Below are positions 42,281 through 54,293 of a stretch of 64,000 bases of DNA, piece after piece. The notes beneath the pieces were generated by a model. The model saw only the letters and a list, made by a program, of their open reading frames with translations, searched no databases and was not told the origin of the DNA. The stretch is taken from contig CAIIXF020000011.1 in NCBI GenBank assembly GCA_903813345.2, forward strand, positions 25,102,166-25,166,165. The letters are read 5' to 3'. A program made the position numbers and the translations under genes. The stretch's first letter is position 1. Each line of letters begins with the position of its first letter. The stretch comes from Owenia fusiformis. Taxonomy: Eukaryota; Annelida; Polychaeta; Sabellida; Oweniidae.

Positions 42281-43827
42281 CTATGCTTTTTATTTCGATA
42301 AATTATATTTTCTCCCAAACCAATCAACATATCTCCCTACAACTTTGGGAAACACTTGACTACAGTGCTAGCAACATAATATCAGTGCTATAGTTAATGT
42401 ATAACTGATTTTATAGAATGATAATATAGCACCCCCTTGAAATATTACTCTAGGGGGGTAAAACTGCTCAGAATCCTTCGTCCACAAACTAAAAAGACCC
42501 AGACATATATGAATTGATGCTAAATGAAGTCATCTTTTAGAAACATTATGTCTATCAAGTGCACCCTTGAACTTCCCAAAACCCATGCTATGTCCTGGCC
42601 TATTGCACTAATAGCTCGGGAAAGGTAAAATGATTCCCAAATTTCTTCTATGGTCTTTATTGAACCTTCTTCAATAAATGGGCAATTAGTTTTAAACTCG
42701 TATGAGCATGCCAAGTGGCCAAACTCCAACCTTCGAAGCGAATGATTTTGTATACCATAGGGTCAAACGCCAAAAAGTGTTCCTTCAAATTTTACATTTT
42801 TTGGCTAGTATATAAAATAATCGATATACCACTGGAAATACACATACGTTGCGGATGACAGGAAGTTGTAACGAATACGTTGGACCTTCTGTAAGTATTT
42901 ATCTGCTTTCTTTTATCAACTTCATACTAATGGAGAACAAAATATAAAAAATAACTGAGTTTTTATGGTTCATTTTGTTAATTATACAATATAAACAATT
43001 TGGAGCTTCAACATTTCTAAAATTATGAAACGACGCAAAAAGTTCGCGCAAGTATTGTATGGAAATCCTTTCGTCCTCCACATATGCCTCTATATCTCAA
43101 AATATATAAGGCGGATAAATCTGATATCGTATATGTATTAACAATGGGTTAGGAGCATAAGAAAACACGAATCAATTGATAATTTAGGTGAAATAAATAT
43201 ATCTGTTGCTGTGTTTGAAAATAGGTGAATGGCGTAAATTCGCCCTATTTTGATGAATTTTGAAAACCTTTCGTCCTCCACTTTTCCACATACAACAGAA
43301 AAGACAACAGAACAAAGCCAACTATTTATTAATAAACTAAAGTTTATGAGCAAAATCATCATGTATGATTTATCAAAAATTGGTTTCGTATTTTTTGTTT
43401 AATGTACATCTAAAAAGTTGAATGTAACAAAAAATGAGCAAAAAGGGTCACTGTCGACAGATTCTATTTTTCAAACTATATGACGTCACAATATGGGACG
43501 CTTACTAGTCCTTTGAAAGAACACTTCCATCTACCTTTATTAAGACGAAAATAAAGTATAAAAGTGAGCGTTTAAAGACGAAAAATTATTAAAAATGTAA
43601 CGTGTCGACAGTGGATATTTGGCAGAGTTTTGGGTAAAAACTCTTTTTTAAAAGAACGCGCAAGAATTGTGAAAAAGTGTACATGATTTGAAAACTTTAC
43701 TAAAGCAGCTTTAAATGGTATATAACTTAAATTAGATTATAACCTTATATTCCGAAGAATTAAATTTACGTTCATGCGATACCCTAAAAACATAAATGCG
43801 CCAGCTTTTTGCGACGTGTCTATGTAA
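42281..43827. other. No gene recognised
   Basis: Intergenic. The phrase CCTTTCGTCCTCCAC occurs twice (43067 and 43266); nothing else stands out. Confidence 0.4.
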
Positions 43828-45640
43828 GAAAAAGTGATAACAGTGTAAGTAAAATCACACATCTAGTACGATTTAGAAGAATTTCACCCTTTCGTGACAA
43901 TTCTAGCTTTAATGAAAGTAATGGGAAATATTTGTCTCGGAGATGTTTTTGACATTCCTCTTAAAGCCATAGCAACTCTGAATTTTTAGACAACATGTGG
44001 TGTTAAAGGTCATTTTGGCTTACTCACTTCGAGAACCATGTTAGATTTTGAAACTTATGGCTCTCCAACGGAGAAATGGACAGCTGGATAATAGTGACCT
44101 TTGAAACACGAATTAAGTTGATCCGGAGCTTACTTTTGTTTTCCAACTATGTCATACATCATTATCATCATTCATGGAGCGCTGAAGTACTTCCTTTTCG
44201 ATCAAGACTTGTAATTGTTAGTCGAGTGAATGTTTTTTCTGCCAAATTCCAATATTGCGTTTTCTGCTCGGACATTTTTGTAAATCTCCGGAGGTTGTCC
44301 GAATCTAACTCATTCTCAAAATTCATTTCGTTCGTTGCGTATCTCGCTCCTAGCAAACCGCCATATTGGAAATGGGTCGAAAAAACATTCACTCGATGAA
44401 CAATTTACAAGTCTTGATCGAAAAAGAAGTATTTCAGCGCTACAATACTTACATGGATTGATGATACTGATGTAAGACACAGTTAGAGACCAAAAGTAAG
44501 CAGCGGATCTCATTATTCATGTTTTAAAGGTCACTATTATTTAACTGTCCTAATCAGGTATAGTTATATGATATAGTTATATGAAAAAATGATTTCATTT
44601 CTCCAAATGAATATGGTTCGATGAAACAGGTTTAATCGGAGCATTGATCTTTGTTAAGGTTAAGTACATCTTGAATGTCAGTTTTCATGCCAAAAAATAC
44701 ATAACGCGAAAAAAAGTGTCAAAGTTCGATGACTGGAATTTACCGAATGATAATACGCTGGCTGGTTGAATTGAAAACGGTCAAAAAGTGAGAAATTTGC
44801 TTCAAAATCATTTTAGGTAACACTTATAATTTGTTTTGAATCATTAGTTCATCATATCTTATTGAACGAACTTATTTAACTGTTTTATTTATTTATCATG
44901 TTTTAATCAATACAATAATGTATATCAAAAGAAAATTTCCAAAAGCCGACTATGTTCAACATTATTAGTCGCAACATATTATTTTCCAACAGTGAAAATG
45001 TCAGCATGTAATAAGTGATAAAAGTGTAAGTAAAATCACACATCTAGTACGATTTAGAAGGATCTCACCCTAACGTGACAATTCTGGCTTTAATGAAAGT
45101 AATGGGAAATATTTGTCTCGGAGATATTTTGACATTCCTCTTAAAACCATAGCGACACTGAATTTTTAGACAACATGTGGTATCAAAGGTAATTTTGGCT
45201 AGATATGTCCTAATCAGGTATAGTTATATCATTTTTTCAAATGAATAAGCTTCGATGAAACTGGTTTAATCGGAGCATAAGCATTGATCTTTGTAAAGGC
45301 TAAGTACATCTTGAATTTCAGTTTTCATGCCAAAACATATATACATAACGCGACAAATTGTCAAAGGTCGATGACTGGAATTCAGCGAATAATAATACGC
45401 TAGCTGGTTGAATTGAAAACGGTCCAAAAGTGAGAAATTTGCTTCAAAATCATTTTAGGTGTACAGTTATAATTCGTTTTGAATTATTAGTTCATTATAT
45501 CTTATTAAACGAACTTATTTAACTGTTTTATTTAATTATCATGTTCTATTCGATACAATAATGTATATTAATAGAAAATTTCCAAAAGGCGACTTTGTTC
45601 AACATTATTAGTCGCAATACTTATTTAAAATATGTATCAG
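43828..45640. repeat. Tandem duplication of about 650 bp; one copy carries an insertion
   Basis: 43828-45014 and 45015-45640 share AGTAAAATCACACATCTAGT, GGGAAATATTTGTCTCGGAG, CTAATCAGGTATAGTTATAT and GGTTTAATCGGAGC in the same order. The first copy has an extra segment of about 530 bp (44014-44548) absent from the second. Confidence 0.75.
44014..44548. mobile_element. MITE-like insertion with about 150-bp inverted arms
   Basis: 44083-44250 pairs with 44375-44545 (ATAATAGTGACCTTT, CTTACTTTTG, TTCGATCAAGACTTGTAA). The second duplicate at 45015-45640 lacks it, giving an empty site between GGCT and CTAATCAGG. Confidence 0.65.
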
Positions 45641-46283
45641 AAAACGTTACGTTTTAACTTTTAAAACTGTTAAGTTTTACTTTTGCTCGCAAACTGATTA
45701 TTTAGATACGTTGAAATTACTGACCTTCACCCTTTCATTCCCACTCTCAGAACTTGCATCGTCTGCAACAGAATAACTTTTGAACGACCAACAAAACAGG
45801 GAATATGTTGATACGATGCTACCATCACAACTTCACTTAATCGAGAGGTTTCTCTGGGTTTTGACATTTTCTCTCGGATTTAAAAAACAAATTTTTTTCG
45901 TGAATTTTCATGGGCTGTTCAATTTTTCCTGGGCTGTTAAAGAATTCTCGTGATTTTTGTGAGTAAAGTAAAAGTTGCCCGCGGGTCAGTAAATTTAACT
46001 AATATTAATAAGAAAGTTTCCTTCTAAAACAGATATCCATCTAGTATGGTTTGGTTCCTTCAAAAACCTGTACTAGACCCAGAATAGCCCATTTTGAGTC
46101 ATTTATCCAGAAGTATGCTTTGTTAGGAGGCCTAATTCATTTATAATACTTTCCATTACCCGGGACGCATAAGCGTTGTTATCTCTTGAAGACTGGTTCG
46201 AGCTGTTGAATTAAGTACCTTATTAGAATCAAACTGATGACCTCACATATAATGCTTCCATCCTGAATGTTATGAAGCTTAAT
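45641..46283. other. No gene recognised
   Basis: Spacer before the 7.2-kb TIR element. Confidence 0.4.
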
Positions 46284-47800
46284 CACCCTGGGTATAGTCT
46301 GTCACGTGACTTCATGGATGACGTGTGCGCGAGTGATTCGCATTTTCTTTCGCTTGAGGTTTGTAATCACACTTTTTACATGTTTTAAGATTTTGTATCT
46401 CTGTGAAACTTGTCCCGTACCATCAATGTCTGAAGACGATCTAATTCACCAAATATCTCATCCAAGCGTGTCCCGGTTAAAGAGAAATTCGCACTTTTGT
46501 GTCTCGCAAAATGACGTGTGCGCGAGTAAATCGAATTTTACGAAGGATGGGTGCGCGAGTCTAAAATATTTTTATTCACTTGAGACAATTCTGCAAGCTA
46601 AGGCAGAATACAACTCACGTGACATTTGTTTTTGTCATCTTAAAGTAGTATGTTAAAGAATAGTTTGCTATTTTGTAGATGTTTCATGTATGGCACATAC
46701 ATGTCTACGTTTAATGACAATAAATGTTTTGAAATAGCTTGTAGGGCTGTCCGGCATTGCAGGTGAATTAAAATTTGAACCAAAAATTGAATTAAATTTT
46801 TGGCGGTCTCATAAAACCGGCAGCATATTCATTTATTGACATCCCATACAAGGGGGGGGGATCAGAGTTGTTATGTGGTTACTCGGCATCCGCCACGATC
46901 AGAACCATGTAAGGAATAGTAAGGGGAAGCCCATGATACCAAGTAATATCAAATAATTATAGGAGCTTCTAACTTCTTCCGCATCCCCACCCTTGGTATA
47001 CGCAGCTGACAAAATGGAACATTGTTTTACATCAATACCATGTTTGCTTGCGCGGTGATATCTTAAGCCTGATTGGCTTTTGTATTCTGCACCACATATG
47101 TCACATAAGTATTCTTGAGGAGTTCTGTCTTGTGGTTTCTTAATTGGCGTCGATGTAAGAACAACTTCATGGCTCACATTAAATGAGTCATCGAAAAATG
47201 AGCCAACTAGACTTCTGACAGTAGTTTCTAAACCACTCGTGCTTGGGCTATCCATATAGGTAGTGATCTGAGGCACTTCGATCAGGGTGTTGTCGGGACA
47301 ATTTCTCTTGTGACTTAGGTTATGTATTTAGGTCTATCTCAACAGATTTTACTGGTCTTATGCGCCGGAAATGGTGCGAAAGATGTTAAAATTGCATTTT
47401 CGACCCTAAAATTCAGATTTCTTGGGGGTACATTATTATTTAGCTATAAAACAAAAACTAAACAACCAATGCTTCTTTCTTTTGGTGTTTCTGTTAAGAG
47501 TAATCATACTTGAAATGCATATGTAAAAAAATTGAAGAATTTTAACTTTATTTAAAAACAGCAACATTTTTTCACCCTAAAATCATAGAACTTAGGGGGG
47601 TTGAGAGACATTGATTGGAATTGATTTTTTAATTTCTCAATCAATCTCAGTTTAATATTAATGGAACTTTCCTAAAAGTAGCACCAACATGTCCCCAACA
47701 CATTACCATAAAGAAAAAACTCAAACTCTAACATGTTTTTTGCCTATATGGGTCAATTTACCTCTCCCCTCTATCCCTTTTTAGAAGGGCGTGGCCATAT
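46284..47800 (+). repeat. Left inverted arm of the 7.2-kb element
   Basis: Pairs with 51565-53516 except for a left-only segment at about 47016-47255. A 116-residue open frame at 46306-46656 recurs unchanged in the other arm (53144-53494), as does 47322-47513; neither looks like a known protein. Confidence 0.8.
46899..47276 (-). CDS. C2H2 zinc-finger open frame in the left arm
   Basis: 125 residues from ATG 47276 (complement). A canonical finger C-D-I-C-G-A-E-Y...H-R-A-S-K-H lies at about residues 58-79. The frame then runs on into arm sequence and a hydrophobic tail (G-F-P-L-L-F-L-T-W-F), so the last ~40 residues may be read-through or intron. The finger-coding part is absent from the right arm. 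It may be one exon of a longer transposon gene; function unknown. Confidence 0.45.
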   Translation of the reverse strand: MPQITTYMDSPSTSGLETTVRSLVGSFFDDSFNVSHEVVLTSTPIKKPQDRTPQEYLCDICGAEYKSQSGLRYHRASKHGIDVKQCSILSAAYTKGGDAEEVRSSYNYLILLGIMGFPLLFLTWF

Positions 47801-48663
47801 TGGCATGTTCATCTAAAAATAAATACTTCATGTTCATATCCATCCTCCGATCACAGGGCTTCAAAATCCAGAACATATTCTTTCTTTTTACCCCCAGCAA
47901 TAAGCAGTTACCATTTCCCAGATTAAGAACTCGCAATCTGATTGGCTGTCGCAACACTGCGACAGAAATCATGTATAAGTCATTGTTCATAATTAGATCA
48001 CGTGATTCAGTTAAATCAGGCGCGTCCAAATTGGTTATCGCAGGGGGAAAGAAGGAGGTACGGATTCTGGACACCTGCTTAGGAGGATGGTTCACATCAT
48101 GTTTTCATTTTTAAGTCACCAACAAAAAGTGGTGACATATTGTTATGGTCTCTGTTCTTTTTTGACAGTGGTCAGTGGTCGGCGGTTTGTGGTTGGAGCT
48201 TGGCAATTGGTGTCTGTAACAAATTCTTACAATTTCAAATAATTAACAAATACTGTATAGACTGACTTCAATTGTTTTCAAAATCATCTACATGTTTTCA
48301 GATGTTCAAATCTGACTTTATATTTAAGATTTGACCTTCAATGACCTTTTCAAGGTCAGAAAAAGTCTTTTTTCAATTTGCTTCAAACTAACCAATTTTT
48401 CAAAATCATCTATAAGTTATCAGAAGTTCAAATCTGACTTAAGATTTGAGATTTGACCTTCAATGACCTTCTTAAGATTTAAGAATATAGATTTGATCAT
48501 TAAATGACATTCTAAAGGTCAAAATGGATCTGACCTTTAGTGACCTCCTCAGGGTCAAAAAGGTATTTTTTATCTTGTTTCAACTAGGTGGTGACATTTT
48601 GTCATGTTAATGCCTTGTTTTACTTGCAGCTAGTGAATGTCTTTGAAATGACATAAGCCTAAT

Positions 48664-48835
48664 ACAGTGGGACCTGGGTTAGTGAACACCTTTCTCTAGT
48701 GAACACCTGTGTAAAATGAACACCCTATTTTCAGCACATACCTTGATTCCAATACAAATTGTCTTTCTGTATTGAAATCTTTTTTGTGGCTCTATAGATG
48801 TTCACTGTACACAGGTTTTACTTTATACAAAACAC
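48664..48835. mobile_element. Possible Tigger-like MITE
   Basis: TACAGTGGGACCTGGGTTAG near 48664 faces a weaker complement near 48810-48835 (GTTCACTGTACACAGGTTTTA). Boundaries uncertain. Confidence 0.35.
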
Positions 48836-49972
48836 CTTTATATTTAACTTTAATTAATAAACTGATTATCTAATTGCAATTATAAATTGCTATCTATTAT
48901 TTACAGGGAACATGTAGCAAAACAATAAGGGAGAATAGTAAGCTATTCAAGGCTTATTACTGTCTGATGTTCTATTATTAACTAATTTGATTGATTCAAT
49001 TGATGGCTTTCTCAATCCATTCCAAATTGAGGACAATGATCATTTATACTGCATATCATCTGGAATGCCAACACCCTCTAATTTAGCAGATGATCTCTTA
49101 AATGCAGCATCCAAGGGCACACAAGCCTTTAAGCAATTTATTCAATGAATTCAATGCTGGAGTCAAAAAGGTGAAAAGCTCTGGAAACAGACTGATTGAG
49201 ATTAGAGCTGAGCACAATACATTTGGCCAGTTAGTCATGTTATCAGAGCAGCATAGTATCAGTCTAAAGCGAATATTGGAATACCCCCTGAGTCTAATAC
49301 CCTGGGCTCTTGGAACACCTGATGGACTCTTGGTTAAAACAGAAAAGTCAGAATTATTACATGAGCTGGAAACATATAATATTACATGGACCCAAACCAG
49401 AAAAAACAATTATAGTTTATGATGGCAATGCATTGTTCCATATACTTCCTGAGCGACCCAAAACATTTGGATTACTGGCAGAGAGGATCCTTCAGATGCT
49501 TCCTATAAGAAAGATTCAATTAAAGAACCAGAAAGAATACGCAGGCGTGTCTCCAAAAAGCTAATAATAAAAGGACCTAATACCAGAATTCCTAACAATT
49601 GGAAGGAATTCCTCTTAAATGATGAGAATGAAATGCAGCTGAGTCAGTTGATCCTTGAAGAATGGAAAAAGATAAAAATGCCCCTAAACTCAAAGAAAGA
49701 CAGATTCATGTGGTGAGATCTGTACAGTGCACCAGTGATAGAACTACTGTTACACATAGAGTTGAATCAAGCCTGGAATCTTCCCACAAAGAGGCAGATA
49801 CAAAAATTATACCCCATGCAATTAACATGAAATGAACCTGAAAATACAGAAAAAAACTATAGTTGTGAGATCCCCAGATAGCGATGTTTTTGTACTTCTT
49901 GTGCACTTTCCAATCTTATTCAAACTCCATTAATTTTTGACACTGGTAGTGCAGACCACATATGACTTATTA

Positions 49973-50717
49973 AAGGTGCAACAATTAGTGCAGGGGGGTA
50001 ATTCAACGATCATCGACCAGTGTCAAAATATATTTAAGTTTGGATATTTCATCAAGAGTACCCTTTGCATTCGTTTGACTTCGCTTCTTAAAAGAGAGCT
50101 TTGTCTTCACTCTTTCAAACTAAAATAAACCTGTGAACTCACCACGCCAATCAGTGTTCGTCGGCCAAATTTGACCGACGTTCTATATATGGTCATTCCT
50201 TCTGACGTCATCGTTGAGCCCGGAATTGACCAATGACATGCGCATATTTAATTAGAACGCATGTGACGTATGTTTCTTCAAGCTCGCTGATTGGTGGAAG
50301 AAAGGGCAGTGCGTAGGTCAAAAGTGATTTATTACCCAAACTGTCACCGGTACCCGTCGTGGGGCGGGGCTACTAAACTGTAATATGGTCTCTACTAGGC
50401 AGAGTGTAGTTTAACTAGACTCTGCACACAGGGTACATCAAGAGTAACATATATTTTTATTATCTACAAAGAAACCCCCTTGATGAACATTATTTCAGCT
50501 GATATTCCTCTTGAAACGTGGTGAATCTTAAAAATCTATCAGTGGGACTCCCTTTATAGAAGCTTTGAACTGAATTTACACTTCTAAATTGAGAGTTTAT
50601 CCATACATTTTAAGAAAATAGATATGTCAAAGAAGATGTTAAGCCAAATATTGACCTGATAGCTCAGAAAAAAGAAAAAAAATTGAATTTTCTCTCTACA
50701 GTCCCTTGTTGCCCCTT
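49973..50717. mobile_element. MITE nested in the 7.2-kb element, itself interrupted
   Basis: Ends AAGGTGCAACAA and TTGTTGCCCCTT, flanked by TA. A second copy lies at 55900-56208. This copy carries a further 377-bp insertion at 50059-50435; without it the length is about 360 bp. It splits the decayed gene. Confidence 0.75.
50059..50435. mobile_element. 377-bp MITE nested in the 49973-50717 MITE
   Basis: Flanked by a 9-bp duplication CATCAAGAG (50050-50058 and 50436-50444). Short imperfect ends TACCCTTTGC and the complement of TACCCTGTGT. The copy at 55900-56208 shows the uninterrupted site. A 9-bp duplication would suit a Mutator-like element. Confidence 0.7.
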
Positions 50718-51564
50718 TAATGTAAAGGAAGTAGGAAATGCGCTCAGTTCAGACATTTGTAAATTTGTAATGCTTTACCAACCTTCCATTCATTTACTGG
50801 ATGTGATTCCTTCAGTGCCTTTGTTAGAAGGGAGAAAGTGTCCCCCCCCCTAAAATTACTTAAAGGTTTCGGCACCATTGGAGGGGTCATTAGTGATCAA
50901 ACTGCTAAATGTGCTGAGAAGTTTACTTGCCAGATGTATGGAAACAAAAAGTGTTCAAATATAAATGAGCTGAGATATACCTTATTCAAGAACAAATTTC
51001 AACCAAAATCTGCTCCAAGTGTGATAACAAGCTATGAAGGCACTAACAATAAGCCTCCTACCCCCATGTAAAGATTCATTACAGCAGCATCTGGCAAGGG
51101 CCAGTTATCAAGCACACATATGGAAACTTGCCAACATCCCCTCCCCATCAATTCCCTGAAAGATGGCCATTTGGATTTCAATGGGTGTCAAATCCAGATA
51201 AAATTCTACCCCAGGACCTGGTAGATGTTATCGTATAAGATGATACTTTAGAAGATCAAAATGAAGAGGAAGTTTATGAAATACAAAGCTTTATGGATCA
51301 AATATATTCTGGTGAATAAAAACTACATTTGTGATGACAGAAATTCATACAATGAGTAAAATTAATATTATGACTTCAGATTTTTAATATTCTTATATCT
51401 CAAGCCTACATAGAAAAAATATTGTATTATAAATAATTCACAGGTATGTACTATATGTATACACCTAAGTGAAAATATTTTATGGTAATATATTTGATAA
51501 AATACATGATATGTACATGTATTCATTTAATGTGACATCATGCTACTGTTTAAATCCACATGTA

Positions 51565-53516
51565 TTAATGGCCACACCCCTTTTATAAGGGAAAGAGGGG
51601 AGAGGTAAATTGACCCATATAGGCAAAAACATGTTAGAGTTTGAGTTTTTTCTTTATGGTAATGTGTTGGGGACATGTTGGTGCTACTTTTAGGAAAGTT
51701 CCATTAATATTAAACTGAGATTGATTGAGAAATTAAAAAATCAATTCCAATCAATGTCTCTCAACCCCCCTAAATTCTATGATTTTAGGGTGAAAAAATG
51801 TTGCTGTTTTTAAATAAAGTTAAAATTCTTCAATTTTTTTACATATGCATTTCAAGTATGATTACTCTTAACAGAAACACCAAAAGAAAGAAGCATTGGT
51901 TGTTTAGTTTTTGTTTTATAGCTAAATAATAATGTACCCCCAAGAAATCTGAATTTTAGGGTCGAAAATGCAATTTTAACATCTTTCGCACCATTTCCGG
52001 CGCATAAGACCAGTAAAATCTGTTGAGATAGACCTAAATACATAACCTAAGTCACAAGAGAAATTGTCCCGACAACACCCTGATCGAAGTGCCTCAGATC
52101 ACTACCTAATATTAAATACCTGAAACTAATAATAACAAGTGAAATGTATAAACAGTTACAAAAACAATTTCCTTATGAGTCGTTTCATGAAATTGTTCTA
52201 GAATTGTAATAAATACTATAAGGGCACGGTGTTTTCTAACTAATAACTACCTCAATAATTTATGATACCTTAAAGTGTTCTTGGGGTATATATTTTTAAA
52301 CCAAATTCAAATCATTTTTAGTAGGGGAGGGGGAGGTATCAAGATTTTACCCATCAGAATACCTTGCTTTGGGGACAAATGCATGGTAGTGCCGGGAATC
52401 ATTACCCAAACTATTTTGGGCGCAAATCAATTTTGTATTTGACTTTCTATTATGCTGTTCTTCAATTGTTTTTTACAAATGGAGGATCTGAGTACACGAA
52501 AGCTCATATTATATTGCTACATTTATAGCGAACATTGATTTCTGAGTCTGTAAAAACAAAGTATGTGGGATCACCCTTGGTATACGCAGCTGACGAAATG
52601 GACCGGTATGGGTCAAAAGCTGGACCTGTACGGGTGAACTTTGGGGGTACTTAAAATCATTTGGAGGGATCATATATTTCAACTTAGATACGAAGAAGTC
52701 AATATTGAGCAAGTTATAGCTGTTTTAAATTCAAATAAAACCGTTAACCCGTACCGGTCCAGCTTTTGACCCGTACCGATCCATTTTGTCAGCTGCGTAT
52801 ACCAAGGGTGGGGATGCGGAAGAAGTTAGAAGCTCCTATAATTATTTGATATTACTTGGTATCATGGGCTTCCCCTTACTATTCCTTACATGGTTCTGAT
52901 CGTGGCGGATGCCGAGTAACCACAAAACAACTCTGATCCCCCCCCCCCTTGTATGGGATGTCAATAAATGAATATGCTGCCGGTTTTATGAGACCGCCAA
53001 AAATTTAATTCAATTTTTGGTTCAAATTTTAATTCACCTGCAATGCCGGACAGCCCTACAAGCTATTTCAAAACATTTATTGTCATTAAACGTAGACATG
53101 TATGTGCCATACATGAAACATCTACAAAATAGCAAACTATTCTTTAACATACTACTTTAAGATGACAAAAACAAATGTCACGTGAGTTGTATTCTGCCTT
53201 AGCTTGCAGAATTGTCTCAAGTGAATAAAAATATTTTAGACTCGCGCACCCATCCTTCGTAAAATTCGATTTACTCGCGCACACGTCATTTTGCGAGACA
53301 CAAAAGTGCGAATTTCTCTTTAACCGGGACACGCTTGGATGAGATATTTGGTGAATTAGATCGTCTTCAGACATTGATGGTACGGGACAAGTTTCACAGA
53401 GATACAAAATCTTAAAACATGTAAAAAGTGTGATTACAAACCTCAAGCGAAAGAAAATGCGAATCACTCGCGCACACGTCATCCATGAAGTCACGTGACA
53501 GACTATACCCAGGGTG
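51565..53516 (-). repeat. Right inverted arm of the 7.2-kb element
   Basis: Reverse complement of the left arm, except for a right-only segment at about 52111-52789 that includes an internal palindrome (52563-52812). Confidence 0.8.
52563..52812. repeat. Palindrome with about 60-bp arms in the right arm
   Basis: ACCCTTGGTATACGCAGCTG at about 52564 and its complement ending about 52809, with arms continuing through GTCAAAAGCTGGACC. Part of the arm sequence also occurs once in the left TIR (about 46987-47015). Confidence 0.75.
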
Positions 53517-53521
53517 TTAAT

Positions 53522-54244
53522 GGTGCTTCATTTGGTGAACATGGCACATGGGCAAGTTGTGTGAAGCCTAATTCTTCGAGATATGGGGAGCGTGAAATGT
53601 GGGAATGAGCATTGTCACATTAGAAGGTAGCTCCCAGCTTTTTTAAGTCATGATTTTGACTCGGAGAGTCTGATGATTGATAAGAAAAAATTGCATGTAG
53701 CACACTTTGATATACAGATGTTATAGAAACTGTAGTTAGAAATATTTTAAAACATGAAAATGACACAACTATGTGAACCATAAAGGTATTAATCAACAAT
53801 ACTTTTGGATCAAGTAAAATAAAAATGAATTCACATTTTGTCTGACCCGCGACACCATTTTTTATGTTGCTAAAGTTACAATGATTATCCATTGTAACAG
53901 CATTTTACAATTAGACTGTTTTATTCAACTCATTATTACATTCCCTATTCACCTTGAAAATAAATAAATTCGTTGAAAATTAATAAATGACAGACAAATT
54001 TTCAGAACTTGGTGATCACCCTGTTATTACATAATAGTTTTTATAGGGAATCGTTACACAATAGTAATTAATGATCTTGCTCCATAAAGGTAATTAAAAA
54101 ACACATTAAGATCACTATATGAGATGCTATTAAATGATGACTCTCGGTTCTCACGGTGATGATTGTAAGCCTACCTACTCTATAACTCTCAACCATTATT
54201 GCTTTTTCAGATTCATAAGTCATAACTGAAAGATTGTTCGAAAG
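53522..54244. other. Intergenic and probable 5' leader of the next gene
   Basis: No gene in the first part. CTTTTTCAG at about 54203-54211 could be an acceptor of a 5' untranslated exon that leads to the ATG at 54245. Confidence 0.4.
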
Positions 54245-54293
54245 ATGGCCGTTTTAAATCCAGTAGTAATCTTGTTGGTGATACACGCTTCAG
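54245..54293 (+). CDS. Exon 1: signal peptide
   Basis: ATG 54245, then a hydrophobic stretch (V-V-I-L-L-V-I-H-A-S) typical of a signal peptide; donor TTCAG/GTAACA, phase 1. Confidence 0.8.

Larger units (their letters stand above)
48980..51320 (+). pseudogene. Decayed transposon gene of an invertebrate N-E-L-R-Y/cysteine-tail family
   Basis: Motifs appear in order on the + strand but in different frames: C-I-S-S-G-M-P near 49050, E-Y-P-L-S-L-I-P-W near 49277, V-Y-D-G-N-A-L-F near 49418, R-I-P-N-N-W-K-E-F-L at 49585, S-P-D-S-D-V-F-V-L-L near 49875, N-E-L-R-Y near 50964, and A-R-A-S-Y-Q-A-H-I-W near 51093. From memory, large uncharacterised proteins with these motifs (P-L-G-P-L-P-W-S-L, D-G-x-A-L-x-x-L, D-T-D-V) are common in cnidarians and molluscs. 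A PIN/FEN-like nuclease core is a guess. The gene has several frame breaks and a MITE (49973-50717) splits it, so it is dead. The same family's C-terminal tail is at 27491-27817. Confidence 0.6.
46284..53516. mobile_element. 7.2-kb TIR element with decayed gene, unclassified DNA transposon
   Basis: Ends CACCCTGGGTATAGTCTGTC and its exact complement, flanked by TTAAT at 46279-46283 and 53517-53521 (5-bp duplication; TTAA is possible). Arms pair over 46284-47015 with 52790-53516, and over 47256-47800 with 51565-52110; the parts between differ between the two sides. The middle carries the remains of a + strand gene (48980-51320). A C2H2 frame sits in the left arm. Two smaller elements are nested inside. 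The arms look nearly identical, suggesting a recent copy or gene conversion. No known transposase was recognised. Confidence 0.75.

Noticed and set aside
46306-46656. 116-residue frame, repeated at 53144-53494
   Set aside because: Same position in both inverted arms, with low-complexity composition and no recognisable domain; preserved because the arms are nearly identical.
47781-48114. Overlapping 104- and 107-residue frames on both strands
   Set aside because: They mirror each other on opposite strands within the 7.2-kb element; no motif, no support for either.
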